64,000 nucleotides of DNA from Hofstenia miamia (lineage: Eukaryota; Xenacoelomorpha; Acoela). The stretch's first letter is position 1; each line of letters starts with the position of its first letter. The position numbers and the translations under genes are program-made. The DNA lies in contig SCFE01000058.1 of the NCBI GenBank assembly GCA_004352715.1, forward strand, positions 296,826 to 360,825, written 5' to 3'. The notes beneath the pieces are model-generated. The model saw only the letters and a program-made list of their open reading frames with translations, did not search any database and had not been told where the DNA came from. Below, in pieces: positions 26,076 to 39,500 of the stretch.

Positions 26076-28074
26076 TCTTAAATTAAACGTGTATGAATGA
26101 ACTGTTTTTTGTTCACATTGTTTCAATAGCCTAAAATTATGCAAGAATCAAAATTTTCGATGATTATAATATACAAATTAATATATCAAGAAAACTAAAA
26201 TAATAAATATAATTTATAATAGTCTCCAACTAATATTTTCAATAAATATACTACACCAGTGACCAGTCCCGTCCATTGGTGCTAAAAAATTCACATCCTA
26301 AGATATCTTAAACAAGATAAATACTGCAGATGCGCTCGTTTTGAAACGCACATTTTGTACATTGGTGAACAGGCCCTTATTATTTGAATATTTATTCTAT
26401 ACCCAATAATAAAAGCAATAATCTATGAAGGTAAAAAATGTACAAATTATTAATATTTTAAGATTATATTGTAACATTTTGTTGGTTTGACATGTGTAAT
26501 AATATGACAATTAATCCTTTTAAGCTGATAGAAACTGAACAAACCAATGAAGAATCTTTAATGATTGCTGAGAATCAGTTTTAATGTAGTATTCAATAAC
26601 CAAAAATCAAGAAGGGTTTTTGAAATTATACCCTTACCCTCAAATTTATAGATATTAGAAGCCAAATATCATCAAGTGTTCATCAATAATAGTTAACTGT
26701 TCAATATTGCTATCTCTGTGACAAAATGACTTCTTCAATTTTTAGAGAGGTGTATTCAGTGTGAATAATTGCTTCACCACATTGTTTGCAAACAGTATCA
26801 TACGCAGGGTGTTCTATATAGTTCTACTTTCCAAGCCTGTAGCCACACCAAATCCCCAGGGGGGGCACACCTATGACGTAATGATATATTGAAAGCTGAT
26901 TTGTGGTGTGTTTTTAAATGTTCAAAGGGGGGACCCTTTTATATTTTTTGGCACTACTGCTTACATTTTTCTCAGGGGGGCACAGATTTTCCCAGGGGCG
27001 GGGGCGTGCCACCTCNTACCCAGTTAAGCACGACCACGGCATGGCACGGTAAAGCACGAAATTCATAAGAATTTTGAAGCCCGAGCCCGACACGGCACGA
27101 AAATTATAAATTTTTTCGTTGAATTTAAGACATCTTAAATTAAACGTGTATGAATGAACTGTTTTTTGTTCACATTGTTTCAATAGCCTAAAATTATGCA
27201 AGAATCAAAATTTTCGATGATTATAATATACAAATTAATATATCAAGAAAACTAAAATAATAAATATAATTTATAATAGTCTCCAACTAATATTTTCAAT
27301 AAATATACTACACCAGTGACCAGTCCCGTCCATTGGTGCTAAAAAATTCACATCCTAAGATATCTTAAACAAGATAAATACTGCAGATGCGCTCGTTTTG
27401 AAACGCACATTTTGTACATTGGTGAACAGGCCCTTATTATTTGAATATTTATTCTATACCCAATAATAAAAGCAATAATCTATGAAGGTAAAAAATGTAC
27501 AAATTATTAATATTTTAAGATTATATTGTAACATTTTGTTGGTTTGACATGTGTAATAATATGACAATTAATCCTTTTAAGCTGATAGAAACTGAACAAA
27601 CCAATGAAGAATCTTTAATGATTGCTGAGAATCAGTTTTAATGTAGTATTCAATAACCAAAAATCAAGAAAGGTTTTTGAAATTATACCCTTACCCTCAA
27701 ATTTATAGATAATAGAAGCCAAATATCATCAAGTGTTCATCAATAATAGTTAACTGTTCAATATTGCTATCTCTGTGACAAAATGACTTCTTCAATTTTT
27801 AGAGAGGTGTATTCAGTGTGAATAATTGCTTCACCACATTGTTTGCAAACAGTATCATACGCAGGGTGTTCTATATAGTTCTACTTTCCAAGCCTGTAGC
27901 CACACCAAATCCCCAGGGGGGGCGCACACCTATGACGTAATGATATATTGAAAGCTGATTTGTGGTGTGTTTTTAAATGTTCAAAGGGGGGACCCTTTTA
28001 TATTTTTTGGCACTACTGCTTACATTTTTCTCAGGGGGGCACAGATTTTCCCAGGGGCGGGGGCGTGCCACCTC
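25960..28074. repeat. 1.06-kb near-identical direct duplication joined by a single N
   Basis: 25960-27015 and 27017-28074 align end to end with only about three differences (near 26610, 26653 and a 2-bp GC insertion near 27922). The N at 27016 sits exactly at the junction. This is the pattern of two overlapping allelic contig ends placed in tandem, so real copy number is probably one. Confidence 0.85.
26832..27015. mobile_element. hAT-type MITE, truncated copy in the left duplicate
   Basis: Same element as 27889-28097, beginning CAAGCCTGTAGCCAC after the 8-bp sequence CTACTTTC. It is cut at the single N at 27016, before its right terminus. Confidence 0.6.
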
Positions 28075-28097
28075 TGCCCCCCGTGGCTACAGCCTTG
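27889..28097. mobile_element. hAT-type MITE with exact 8-bp target site duplication
   Basis: 209-bp non-coding element. The left end CAAGCCTGTAGCCAC and right end GTGGCTACAGCCTTG form a 15-bp inverted repeat with one mismatch. Both sides are flanked by CTACTTTC (27881-27888 and 28098-28105). An 8-bp duplication indicates the hAT superfamily. The interior is G-rich (runs of G near 27915 and 27985). Confidence 0.8.
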
Positions 28098-28120
28098 CTA
28101 CTTTCTTGTTTTATATATTA

Positions 28121-28189
28121 ATGTTGTTGTTTTTATTGTTGTTATTGATGTTGTTGTTGTTATTGTTGTTGTTGTTGTTTTTGTCGTTG
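28121..28189. repeat. (TTG)n-like microsatellite
   Basis: Imperfect trinucleotide run of GTTGTT/ATTGTT units. The valine-rich ORF across it is an artefact of the repeat. Confidence 0.85.
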
Positions 28190-28445
28190 TGAAAGACTCT
28201 CTTCATCTGTATATTGCACTTACAAATAAAAGTTTTTATTTTAATGATCCACTATAAGCAGAAGTAGAAATAGTGTATTTATTATAATAAATATTTTAAT
28301 TATGTACAAAATATATTCTTCATAATTAAATTTTGTTTAAAATTTTCTGTTAATTTACATAGGTAACAATATGATGTCAACAAAATGTTGAGAGAAGTCC
28401 CACAACATGTGTTGCATCAGACATTCTGATGAGGGTTAATACAAT

Positions 28446-29229
28446 CAGAGGTGCCGATAATAGTATGGTACCATACCATTATGTACTATATTATGGATAC
28501 CATAATGGTATGGTAGAAAAAATTTATGGCCATTATGGATAGTAAACATAAAAATAACCATAATGGTAATCCATAAATTTGTTGTTACATAAACAGAATT
28601 TATAATTAGTTTCAATAAAATTGTTAAATTAAGTGTCATACATATTACATTTATAATAATTGAATGGGTATAAATATTCATTTTACAGATATTTTGAACC
28701 AAAATACATTTTGATAAGATAACAATTTTTAAAAGTGTTCCAAAAGTTTAGTAAGCAGTTTCAGCAGATTGTCAACAAATACTAATGCGATAAAGTAGTT
28801 TATATGTGTAATAGTGGACTGACGATTAATTTGTTTCAAAATTTATAATGGTTGCGGATAATAAAAAGCACGTTGTATTCGAAAACAAACAAAAAATTAT
28901 TGGTTTATTAGTTTATTTTAAAATGTGTTTCTGAATGTTTCAAAATCGTTGTGAATAGCTTGTGCTTTGTGATATCACTACAATTTAATATTACACAAAA
29001 ATGGTTGTCTTTTAATTGCAGCTTGCAATTTGTGATTTATATTGTTAAATATTAGAAATCACTCTATTTAATTGGTATTACATATTGCCACATGTATTCT
29101 ACGTATATTTCACCTTCATTCACCATATTTTACATAATGGCCATTATAGCCATAATGTATGGACGAAATATAAAATATGGCGATTATGGATGGCTAGAAA
29201 ATTTTGCCTTACCATAAACGGCACCCCTG
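28446..29229. mobile_element. Non-autonomous hAT-type element, exact 8-bp TSD
   Basis: 784-bp element. Left terminus CAGAGGTGCCG and right terminus CGGCACCCCTG are inverted repeats. AATACAAT flanks both sides (28438-28445 and 29230-29237). Subterminal regions are full of CCATAATGG palindromes on both ends, as in transposase-binding repeats. No transposase is encoded. It lies 270 bp upstream of the gene A start codon, so it could affect that promoter (inference). Confidence 0.85.
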
Positions 29230-29340
29230 AATACAATATGGTTGGGAAATATTTAATATATTTAGATGACTTATGTAAGAATAACAACAATGGCCAATGT
29301 CTAACTGCCATTATAGTAGTCGCACCTCATTTTGAAACTT

Positions 29341-29502
29341 GCAGATTGCAAAAATGTAGAACTTTTGTACAACAATAATAATTGCAACTGGCTAACATTC
29401 TCTTTGGCATTTAGTCATGTTATCTAGACATTTTTGTTTTGTGCCAACAGTACATACCCCATTATTTTGAATTAGAAGTGAACGAAGAAAGTTGGTTATA
29501 CG
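29341..29502 (+). promoter_or_regulatory. Conserved upstream region of gene A
   Basis: Sequence before the gene A ATG shares blocks with that before the gene B ATG: TTGGCATTTA, CTAGACATT, TTTGTGCCA and AAGTGAxCxAAGAAAGT, in the same order and spacing. Conservation of non-coding sequence fits a shared promoter/5' UTR. No transcript start can be fixed from sequence. Confidence 0.6.
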
Positions 29503-32500
29503 ATGCATCCCTGTTTATTCACTGTTACTCTAGTAGTAGTTGCTGCACTTCATGCACAAATGTACGTACTGCTTTATTACTATTCAATATGTCTAGAATA
29601 GATAAATAATTAATTACTAATCTAACCGTTTTTATAAATGTCAGTTCACATAAATTTCTAAAAATGAAAGCATAACGAGCAATGTACATGAATTCTTTAA
29701 AAAATTTTTCCTTTCTTCAATTTCAACTTGCTATGGTTTACTCTTAATAAAGACAAATGAAAGTGCCTTAAATATATGGAACGTCGAGTTTATAGCTATG
29801 GTTTATTTTGTTTTCTTTAACTCAAATTTAAACAGCCTAGGAAATTTTTATTATTTATGATTTTTAAAAAAACCTTAAAAGCTAATTACAAAATACCTGA
29901 AATCAACACGAGATAGAAAAATGTCTCTCTTCGGCGCGGCGACCCATACGCTCTAAGCCTCATAATTACATGAACATTAAATTAAGATGATAATTTCAAA
30001 CTTTGTTAATAATTTGGAATTTTCACTGAAAAATATTTAATTTTTCAATAATACATTTACATGTACATAAATTCACAGATTTTGAAAAAAATTATTTTAG
30101 AAATGAAGCCTGCAACATTAATTGCGTAAGTATAAGTTTAAAAAGTATCTATGTCTCCGAGTTACATATAAATATTAATTATACTTTAAATCTTGCAAAA
30201 CAAATAACAAAGATAAAGCTAGGGGATACATTTCAATGTTTACACAATGAAAAAATTTCAAGCATGTGTTATCACATGGATATCCCATATGTGATACCGT
30301 AGAGTAATTTTTTGATAGAAAAAACCCATTCAAACTAATTCGTTAATCACTGAAAAATTCAACTTTTTTCGAGTAAAATTCCAACTAACAATTGATAACC
30401 TGATGAAATTCGCATGCTTATGATGTTGTATTAATTTTCAATTAAAATTCATAGGAAATCTATAAAAATGAAATTTATTGCATTGCATTTTAAAAGTTAA
30501 GTGTGTCTTTGTATTATGTTGTTTGCAAAATGGTTTTTATCGCCAAATCCAGATTCTAAATTGGACATAATTTATCTCATTTCTATCAGTAATTCTTATC
30601 TCAGAAAATGCCTCTTTAAAAAACGAATGTATTTTGAAGCTTACTGACTTTGATCAATCAATGGGAAATTTTCTCATACATAAGATCATTGATAGTAATT
30701 CAGTTCAGGTTTGCAGTCTAGACTACCATCATTTGTATGGCACCCTTGCCCGCTTAAGCTTATAATCTAAACACTTACTGCTTCCCAGCTTTCAATTCCT
30801 TATAACTTTTAGAACAACCTAAATGTAGGCAAAGAAATTGTGGGCAAGCCTATCTCAACCTAACCATTCTTTGTGAAAATAATGTGAAAATTATGATTTA
30901 ATAAATTTGCTTGTCCTTTTAATTTTATTGTACGTAATTTACAATTTCGTTCCTTCTTTCCAATGTATTTATATTTGAATAATTGTATTTGAAACATATT
31001 CTATGCAAGTTATAGTTTTTGTGCTAGTTGTATGCACTGAATTTTTCCAAAATTCTTTAAATTCCAGCATCATTAGCAGATGAATATGCAGAATTTTCTA
31101 ACAGGAGGATATGGCAGTCGTGATAAAGTTATGACCGCATTTTTGAAAATATGGAATAGATAGATTCAACATCTTAGTTTTCAAAATTTCTAAGTTCTTA
31201 CTGAAATATTTTTGATTCAACCAAACAAAATCAATTTCGAAAACCTGATGGGAGTATATACCATCATGTAACTTTTGTGTACGTCACTGATCATTATTGT
31301 TGAAATATACACATCAGAACATTCTATGTAATAACTTTTCTTCGTTTTAGAAGATTCAACGTTTGGCGAAAAGAGTTTCTCAGGTAAGCAAAACAATAGA
31401 TATGTTAGTGTAAAATTGAATAGTACAATTGAATATTTCCAAATTGGAACATATCAACGCTTAGAAATTACTTTCACGGCAATGTATTTTTAATTGGCAT
31501 TGCCAAACCTTGTTTACAAAATTCAGTGGCAAAATTCTTTAAGTGATTTCTTCTAAAATATTCTCGGTTACCTGTTCAATTAAAAATCAAATCATGAATA
31601 CATATGCAATGCCCAGAATTTTTACTATTTAGTAATTCTATTTATCTTATAACATTTTATAATTCTTGACTGCTTTTGTTTCTGGAAACACAAATTTTGT
31701 TAAGTCAACACACATATACATAAAAATCATGTATAAAAATTTAAAATTTTTGTTGTCTTTTAAATATGGTGTATCATTTTATTGTATTTGCATTCCAATA
31801 AGTCTAAGATAGTTTCATGTAAAATAAACTTATAAAGTTCTCAACTATTTTTAATGTTATCATTTTTGTCCACCGAAAATAATTTACCACTTACATAAAA
31901 GATAAAAGATTGTTTTTCTGTATTCTTCAAAAAATTACAAATTGATAATCTTAATCACGCAAGATTTAGCACTTTGATTAATACAAATTTTTTAGATTGA
32001 AGAAGACTTAGCATTTTTCGTAAGTTTACAATTTTTTCTTTTTTTTTACTTTTGAATTTATCAATCAACTTATATTGTTAATTTTATGTCTAAATTGTTT
32101 TCAGCGACTATATAAAGCTCAGAAACACTTTTAAATGGCTAGGAAATTTGTTGTAGGTATCCATCTTGAAATCTCTTTAGTATTTTTTAGTGTGCCATAT
32201 ACAATTATACATCTTAAAAATGGAACATTTGAAAACTTTTTTCTAAATAAATTAGATTGGTTAGTTTTTTAACTATAGGCAAATGATTTCCATGAATTTT
32301 GAATTCATTTAGGTAGAGTATATATGAGGCATCTTTCTTCATTACTCCAAATAATGATAGTGGATAGTCAATTTACATGTGCATTAAAATATGCTATTAG
32401 ACTTATATAAAACCTAATAGTGAAATATCTCAACTACTGCTGAGCTATGTAATATTTTATTCAATTCACCAAATTATTTGTTGATGCATTCATTAATTTT

Positions 32501-33282
32501 TTTTGCTTACATTACAAAGTTTTCTCGCAAAGTTCTTTAGAAAAATATATTTTAGATTATAGATGCACTATATTCCAGTATTTTCATATTCAAGAAATTT
32601 TGCAAAATTGTTAATATCATTTGTAAAGATTCAATTTTAAAAATAATAAGTGTATGCTTCCTTTAGTTAGATGTCATAAAATATTTTTTGCAAAAAATGT
32701 CTTAAATCCATTTGGAAATAGCTTAGTTTTGTATAGAATTGTCATAATCTTCCAACATAAAATTTAGTGAATTTATAAAGTTTGAAATCACTTTATTATC
32801 ATAATTAATTCAATTTAATAAAAAGTATATTTAATATGAATTAACTAAACATTGCTTGATATATTAAATTGAAAATAAAATTCGATAAATTAATTAGCGC
32901 ACCAAAAATGGGTAAAATGGATTTTTTATTTCAGAGGTGTAGCTAAAATTTCCCCTAGTGAAAGACTGCCACTATATAAAATTTCTTTGTATAAAATACA
33001 AAGAAAATAAATGTTAGCCATCAATATGCACCGTACATTTATGAAAATTCATTAAGTAATCATGTTTGATCAATATTAAAAAATTAAAGCTTACTTTTCT
33101 TCTATTTTTTTATTTTAAATATATCAAGAAAAGACTGCAATAATTTGATTTGCATTTTTTGACAATTTTGTTTCCATTTTACATTTTTTCTTAATTGATT
33201 GGGTTAGAATAACTTCATTTCAAAATTCTAAATTTAAAATGTTTGAATGTTACAACATTAGAATCAGATCTTTGGAAAAAAA

Positions 33283-33317
<35 letters not shown>

Positions 33318-36283
33318 GTAACTTGAAAAAATAGTTAACAATTTATACTGCACTTACATAGCCAACTATCAAGTCATTATTATTTATGAAAAACTCACAA
33401 TTGTTTTTGAACACAAGATAAATTCTCTACCAAATGTGCTGAGTTCTTTCAACTGTATGAATGTGCTTAGATTAAATTTACTTCAATTCTAAGTTTTTAA
33501 ATAAGTTCGAAATTATTGTGAGTATATTTGTAAAAGTTAATCAATAAATTTTCATGCATAAAAAACTAAGTCAAAGGATGTGCAATGAACAATTCTAAGT
33601 CTAAGTTATGTAAATGCTGAAACAAAAGTACAAAGTGTATCCAAAAAATCCTATATGCATTTGAATGCCACAAAGACGATTACAACTATTGAGTGACTTC
33701 CTGTATACGATAATATCTTGTAAACAATTCTTTAGTAAATGACTATCTACTATTGTAATGATTTTTTGGAAGGGAACATTTGACATAGTGATCTGCAGAT
33801 GTGTTTTGATGTATAAAATACAACTAGAGATAAATAGGTATTCGTATTGAAGTTTCGAGCAATGAAATTTGCACTCGAATAACTATAAAAAATAAATAGG
33901 AAAACATATTTGTAATATTTTTGTAATAAATATTTTTAGCACTATAGGTATGACTTAGTTTTTCCTATAGCTCTAGACAAAAAGGGTTCTGAAGCATTTT
34001 CTTCATCTAATATACGGCGAGCAGATGATGTAGGATCATCTTCAACTAAGGCTAAAACGGAAATTGGACGACTAGTTCGGGTGGCTGTCCTTAAATAATG
34101 ACCCTGTTTTCAGTAATTTTTTGTTGTCAATAATGGGCCGAAGACTCTGGAGGTGGTTCATTTTGAAAGCGTAAGAGGAAGAGTAAATATAGAATATGTT
34201 TAAATTTTCATTGTTCATATATGATTCTTTCCAGTGCAAACTTTATGACACACATTGTATATTGGTCTAAACTTAATGTTCGTAAGTGTTTCTGTAATGA
34301 TAAGGGTTTTGACATTGTATTATGATTAGTTTGAAATAAGCATTGAATTAATTCAATTCCTTGGGTTAGTGGCTATATTCAACACAAATTTTGGAAGAAT
34401 CTATATATTTCAATACCTGATAGCAATAGTTATGTATTTAGGAAAAACGAGATGATGACGACCCCGAAGTAAGTCAGTTTTTTAAATGAATTTAAATTTA
34501 TTAAATTTTGTAATCTAACACAGAAGATATTTCCAAATAATTGAAATGCACTTTTAAAAATTGGGTTATTCAATAAACAACCACATGGAATTAAATCACG
34601 AAATCGATTTTAATTAGAGCACTACTGAATCGCATAATTTTGCTCTCTATGTCCGTCATGTCCCTGGAAATTTATTCCTAGTCCATCAGATTTCGATCTA
34701 GTGCATCTATTTGCAGTATTTGTTAATATAAATACCACAATAATTAATAATGGTGTTTTTTATTATATTCCGCGATATTAAATACCAAATGTCTCATGGA
34801 GGAACAGATATGCATAAAACAAAAAATAATAATGATATTATAAGCAGAAATTCAGAGGCTTGTTTAAATAGGTAAGTCTTTAGTTTCGACCGAAATACAG
34901 AAAACGATTCAGATAACCCATTGACACCTTGATAACTAGTTGCCATTAGTAGTAAGTGGTATTACCGAAATCCCGTTAATTGACGTGAAAAATCGGTAAT
35001 GTAAATATGGTCCGGTAATGGAAAACCTAGTCTGATCGGGTTGACAAGCAAAAATTTGGATCTTTGATATTATTACAGATTTCAATTATTTTTGTATTTT
35101 TATTGATTTTGTGTTTCGTCTATAAATAATTATATTTTAAAAAATTTTGTGCATATTATACTAGCAATATTTCTTCTGGTCTTTTTCGCGGCTCAGTGTT
35201 AGAAGTGTCGGGTCATTTTACACGGGCTCGGTAATGTAGCGGGTAAGAAATAGTGATCCGATTCCCACCCTGGTATTTGCAATTGAATTTGAAAGATATT
35301 ACATACGTTGCTAAATTAAATATTTTCTCACGAGCCGTGAATTTGGACGTGCACAGAAAACAACGTGATAAATAGAATTATAGGATTAAGGGGAAAAAGT
35401 GCATCATTACCTCAATAGAATTTTTTTCGTAAGCATTAGTTATAAAAATCAGAAAAAATCGATAATGGTTGACATTGGCTAATTTAGGCGATTGAAGAAG
35501 AAATTACACCCGAGGATGATAAGGTATAGCTATGCATTTTCGTATTGTATTTTCTCACATATAAACTTTAAAATATCGACTCATCAAGTTTGCCAATCTT
35601 ATATTTACCTGAAAATTAGTTTGGAGAGAATTCAATTTTTTTTTAAAAAAATTCAGAATTTTCAATGAAAATTAGTTAATGTGTTCAAGCACTTTACGAA
35701 CAGAACGCCTTTAGTACAAATTTTCAACATTAGATTCTAACACATTGATCAATGAATGACCCCACAAAAAGAATTGCGCAATTTCTTAATAAGCTTTGAC
35801 AAATTTGTTCGACATTGTGTACAAAACAGAAAATGCTTTGTTCACGTATCTCGGCTCAATGCTCGACATGGTATACTAACCCAATCTAGGTCAAGCTTTT
35901 AAAATATTTAATTTATATTTGGTATTTCTTTATTAAATATTTATTACCAATATCATATTTAGAAGAAGCGAGGCGATGATGACCAGGAAGTAAGTTACCC
36001 TTTTAAACAATTTGCATCTTCTTAAATTTTGTAGATACACCTCAGAAACACTGAACTAATAATTCCTGAAATATACAATAAATGTATCATAGCATATTTG
36101 GTATTTACGGTGATGCATTAAACATTTTCAAGATTATTCCTTAGGAAACAAAATTATGTTGAGTAGGGCAAGAAAATCTAGCATTTACAAAATTCACTAT
36201 TTACCTTTGATCCTAAAATGTGGTCATTAAGTGATTTTGTTTACTTTATTACTTATTAACAAACAAATAACTGGGTTATTTAT

Positions 36284-36330
<47 letters not shown>

Positions 36331-36510
36331 NNNNNNNNNNNNNNNNNNNNNNNNNNNNNNNNNNNNNNNNNNNNNNNNNNNNNNNNNNNNNNNNNNNNNN
36401 NNNNNNNNNNNNNNNNNNNNNNNNNNNNNNNNNNNNNNNNNNNNNNNNNNNNNNNNNNNNNNNNNNNNNNNNNNNNNNNNNNNNNNNNNNNNNNNTTAAT
36501 TACAAACGGC

Positions 36511-36544
<34 letters not shown>

Positions 36545-39500
36545 CATGTAAATTGCTATGAGGTTTGATATGATGTTATAATATCAAAAAAAATTTTAAT
36601 TAATATTCAAAAACAAATGGTATTTGAATCTGTTGTACAGCTATTATTTCAACTTCAGTCTTCAGTTCTTTGCATAATGGTAAACTAATTGATAATACAT
36701 CCATTCAAACATAATCAAAATAATTTGCTGATGCATTAGATTAATATTCAATTTTCGTTTCAACCTGTTCTGCTTACTATGGTCTGAAAAACTCGCCATT
36801 TACAGTCAGCTCACGAGCCTTAAAGGTAGCTGTGCACAGAAAACAATTTGATTAAAGAAATATAACATTAAGGAAAGCAATGCGCCATAACATCAATATA
36901 GTAGCTTTCTTTAGGTTCTACTTCTACGTGGAGAAATATAGTATGACAATTTGCAATTAACATACCTATATCACAACTATTTTCCAATATCATGGTGGAG
37001 CAGTTCTATATGCTATACAGGAATGATTCCAGATGCCCTCAAACTATATGTTGATAAAATATTCTGCATATGATGTGCGAATATTTGTTGCTTATGGGAG
37101 AAATGCTAATGATTAATTTGATCAATTAATACTAATATATTCATACTTCAGAGAGGCTTTAAATTTAACAATATGGAATGAATTTATTTCGGAATAACTT
37201 CATAGAATTAAATTTTATAGCGTGATATTTTAGCATGACAGAGGCAAACAGGTCTCTCTAGTATTTGTGTATTTGTAAATGCTCTCAGAAGCGGATCAAA
37301 TACCTACAGTGCAATGTTTTGAAAAATCAACTAAAAACCATGTCGCAGAGGGATGTGTATCAACAATAATAAATTATACCTCAGCTTCAATATGTTAACA
37401 AGTGACATTCAGATTAGATTGTGCATAAGCCAAGTCAGAAAACATCTGGATTTTACAGGGCGTAAACTATGGTTTATTGAATTATATAAAATCGATAATG
37501 TCTCACATTTGTTAATTTAGGTAATTGAGGAAGAAATTGTACCCACCAATACAAAGGTAAGGCTATTTGCATTGGTATTTGTGTATAGCGGATTAAATAT
37601 TTTGTCATCGATTTGATTAAAATGACTCCTTTGTCATTTAAGAGAAGAATTTAATTAAAAAGATGTGCTTAGGACATTAGCAATTAGATTTTACTATAAA
37701 TAATTTGTGGTTTAGTCTAGCTACTTTACTATAAAGAACAACTCAATTTATGATATGTAAAATTCCATAAAATAGAAGTTCAAAAGCATTAAAGTTTGAA
37801 TTGTAGTCTTAAGTTAATAAATTCTTTTTCAATATTAAAAATCCATAGATTCGTTCTTACTTGAATTTCTTCTATTCTAGTTAATTAATGATTATTAAAT
37901 AATTTATTTATCGAGAAAATAAAATATTGTGTGGTCTCTATCATGAACTGAGTCTTTATTGTAAATCTTGCACTCGAAATTATTTGTAAATATTTACTTG
38001 GTTTTGATATTTTCATCGGTAGGCGAAATGTATCAAACGAGATTTTAAATTTTTAGAAATAACTAGACAATGAATTATGTAGTTATGTATAATGAAAATG
38101 ATTTTGAATTTTTAAAAAAAATTTAAGCTGTACTCAATCACACAAACATTAGAAATCCATCACAAAATATATTTGAAATATAGCATTAACCAATGAGTAA
38201 AAAGTACACCAAGTTAAATTGAAGGGATTATAATAACATGTCAAAATATGGGATTATTTCTGTATGAAGAAACACTTATCATTTAGTTTTACTAATAAAT
38301 CAATTTTTTAAGGTCATTCAATTGCTGATTTTTTACAATATCAATTAATTTTCATGTGCATGCATTATTTTTAAAAGTTTACTAAATTTTTCACATATCT
38401 GTAAAATTTGGTATTTATTAAGTAAATATTTATTACAATTATCATATTTAGAAAAAGCGAGGAGATGATGAACCGGAAGTAAGTTACGTTTTTTAAATAG
38501 ATTGCACTGCTTTAAGTTTTGTATATACACCTCAGAGGCACTGAATTAATGCTTCCAGAATTATGCAACAAATATACTATATCATAATTATTGTTTACTG
38601 TAAAGCCCGGTAAAGTAGCAGGTCAAAAATAGTGATCCCCTTCGAACCCTGGTATATGCCATTGAATTTGAAAGATATTACATACGTTGCTAAATTAAAT
38701 ATTTTCTCACGAGCCGTGAATTTGGACGTGCACAGAAAATAACGTGATAAATAGAATTATAGGATTAAGGGGAAAAAGTGCACCATAATCTCAAAAGAAT
38801 TTTTTTCGTAAACATTAGTTCTAAAAATCAGAAAAAATGACTGACATTGACTAATTTAGGTGATTGAAGAAGAAATTACACCCGCCCATGATAAGGTATA
38901 GCTATGCATTTTCATATTGTATTTTCTCACATATAAACTTTAAAATATCGACTCATCCAATTTACCAAGTTTATATTTACCTGAAAATTAGTTTTGGAGA
39001 GAATTCAATTTTTTTAAAAAATCAGAATTTTTAATGAAAATTAGTTAATGTGTTCAAGCACTTTAGGAACAGAACACCTTTAGTACAAATTTTCAACATT
39101 AGATTCAAACATTGATCAATAAATGAATCCACATTCAAGATTTGCCAATTTCTTAATAATCTTTGACAAATTTGTTCGACATTGTGTACAAAACAGTTTC
39201 TTACCTAATGGTAGCGCGAGGCATAATAGGATTTACTACATGTCTTAATTTTGTAATTTATTACACATACGAAGATTGAATGTCTATTATGAAACGATGA
39301 AACCGTGAAATCTAGATATTTTGAAAATGCTTTGTTTACAAATCTCTGCTCAATGCTCGACATGCTATACTAATCCAATCTAGATCAAGCTTTTTAAATA
39401 TTTTATTTATATTTGGTATTTCTTTATTAAATATTTACTACCATTATCATATTTAGAAAAAGCGAAATGATGATGAATCGGAAGTAAGTTACATTTTTAA

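Noticed and set aside
25824-27201. Two nearly identical minus-strand ORFs (MHNFRLLKQCEQ...)
   Set aside because: The identity comes from the gap-flanking duplication, and the ORF runs through GC-rich repeat sequence without a protein motif.
27967-28257. Valine-rich ORF (VVVVIVVVVV)
   Set aside because: Encoded by a GTT/TTG microsatellite.
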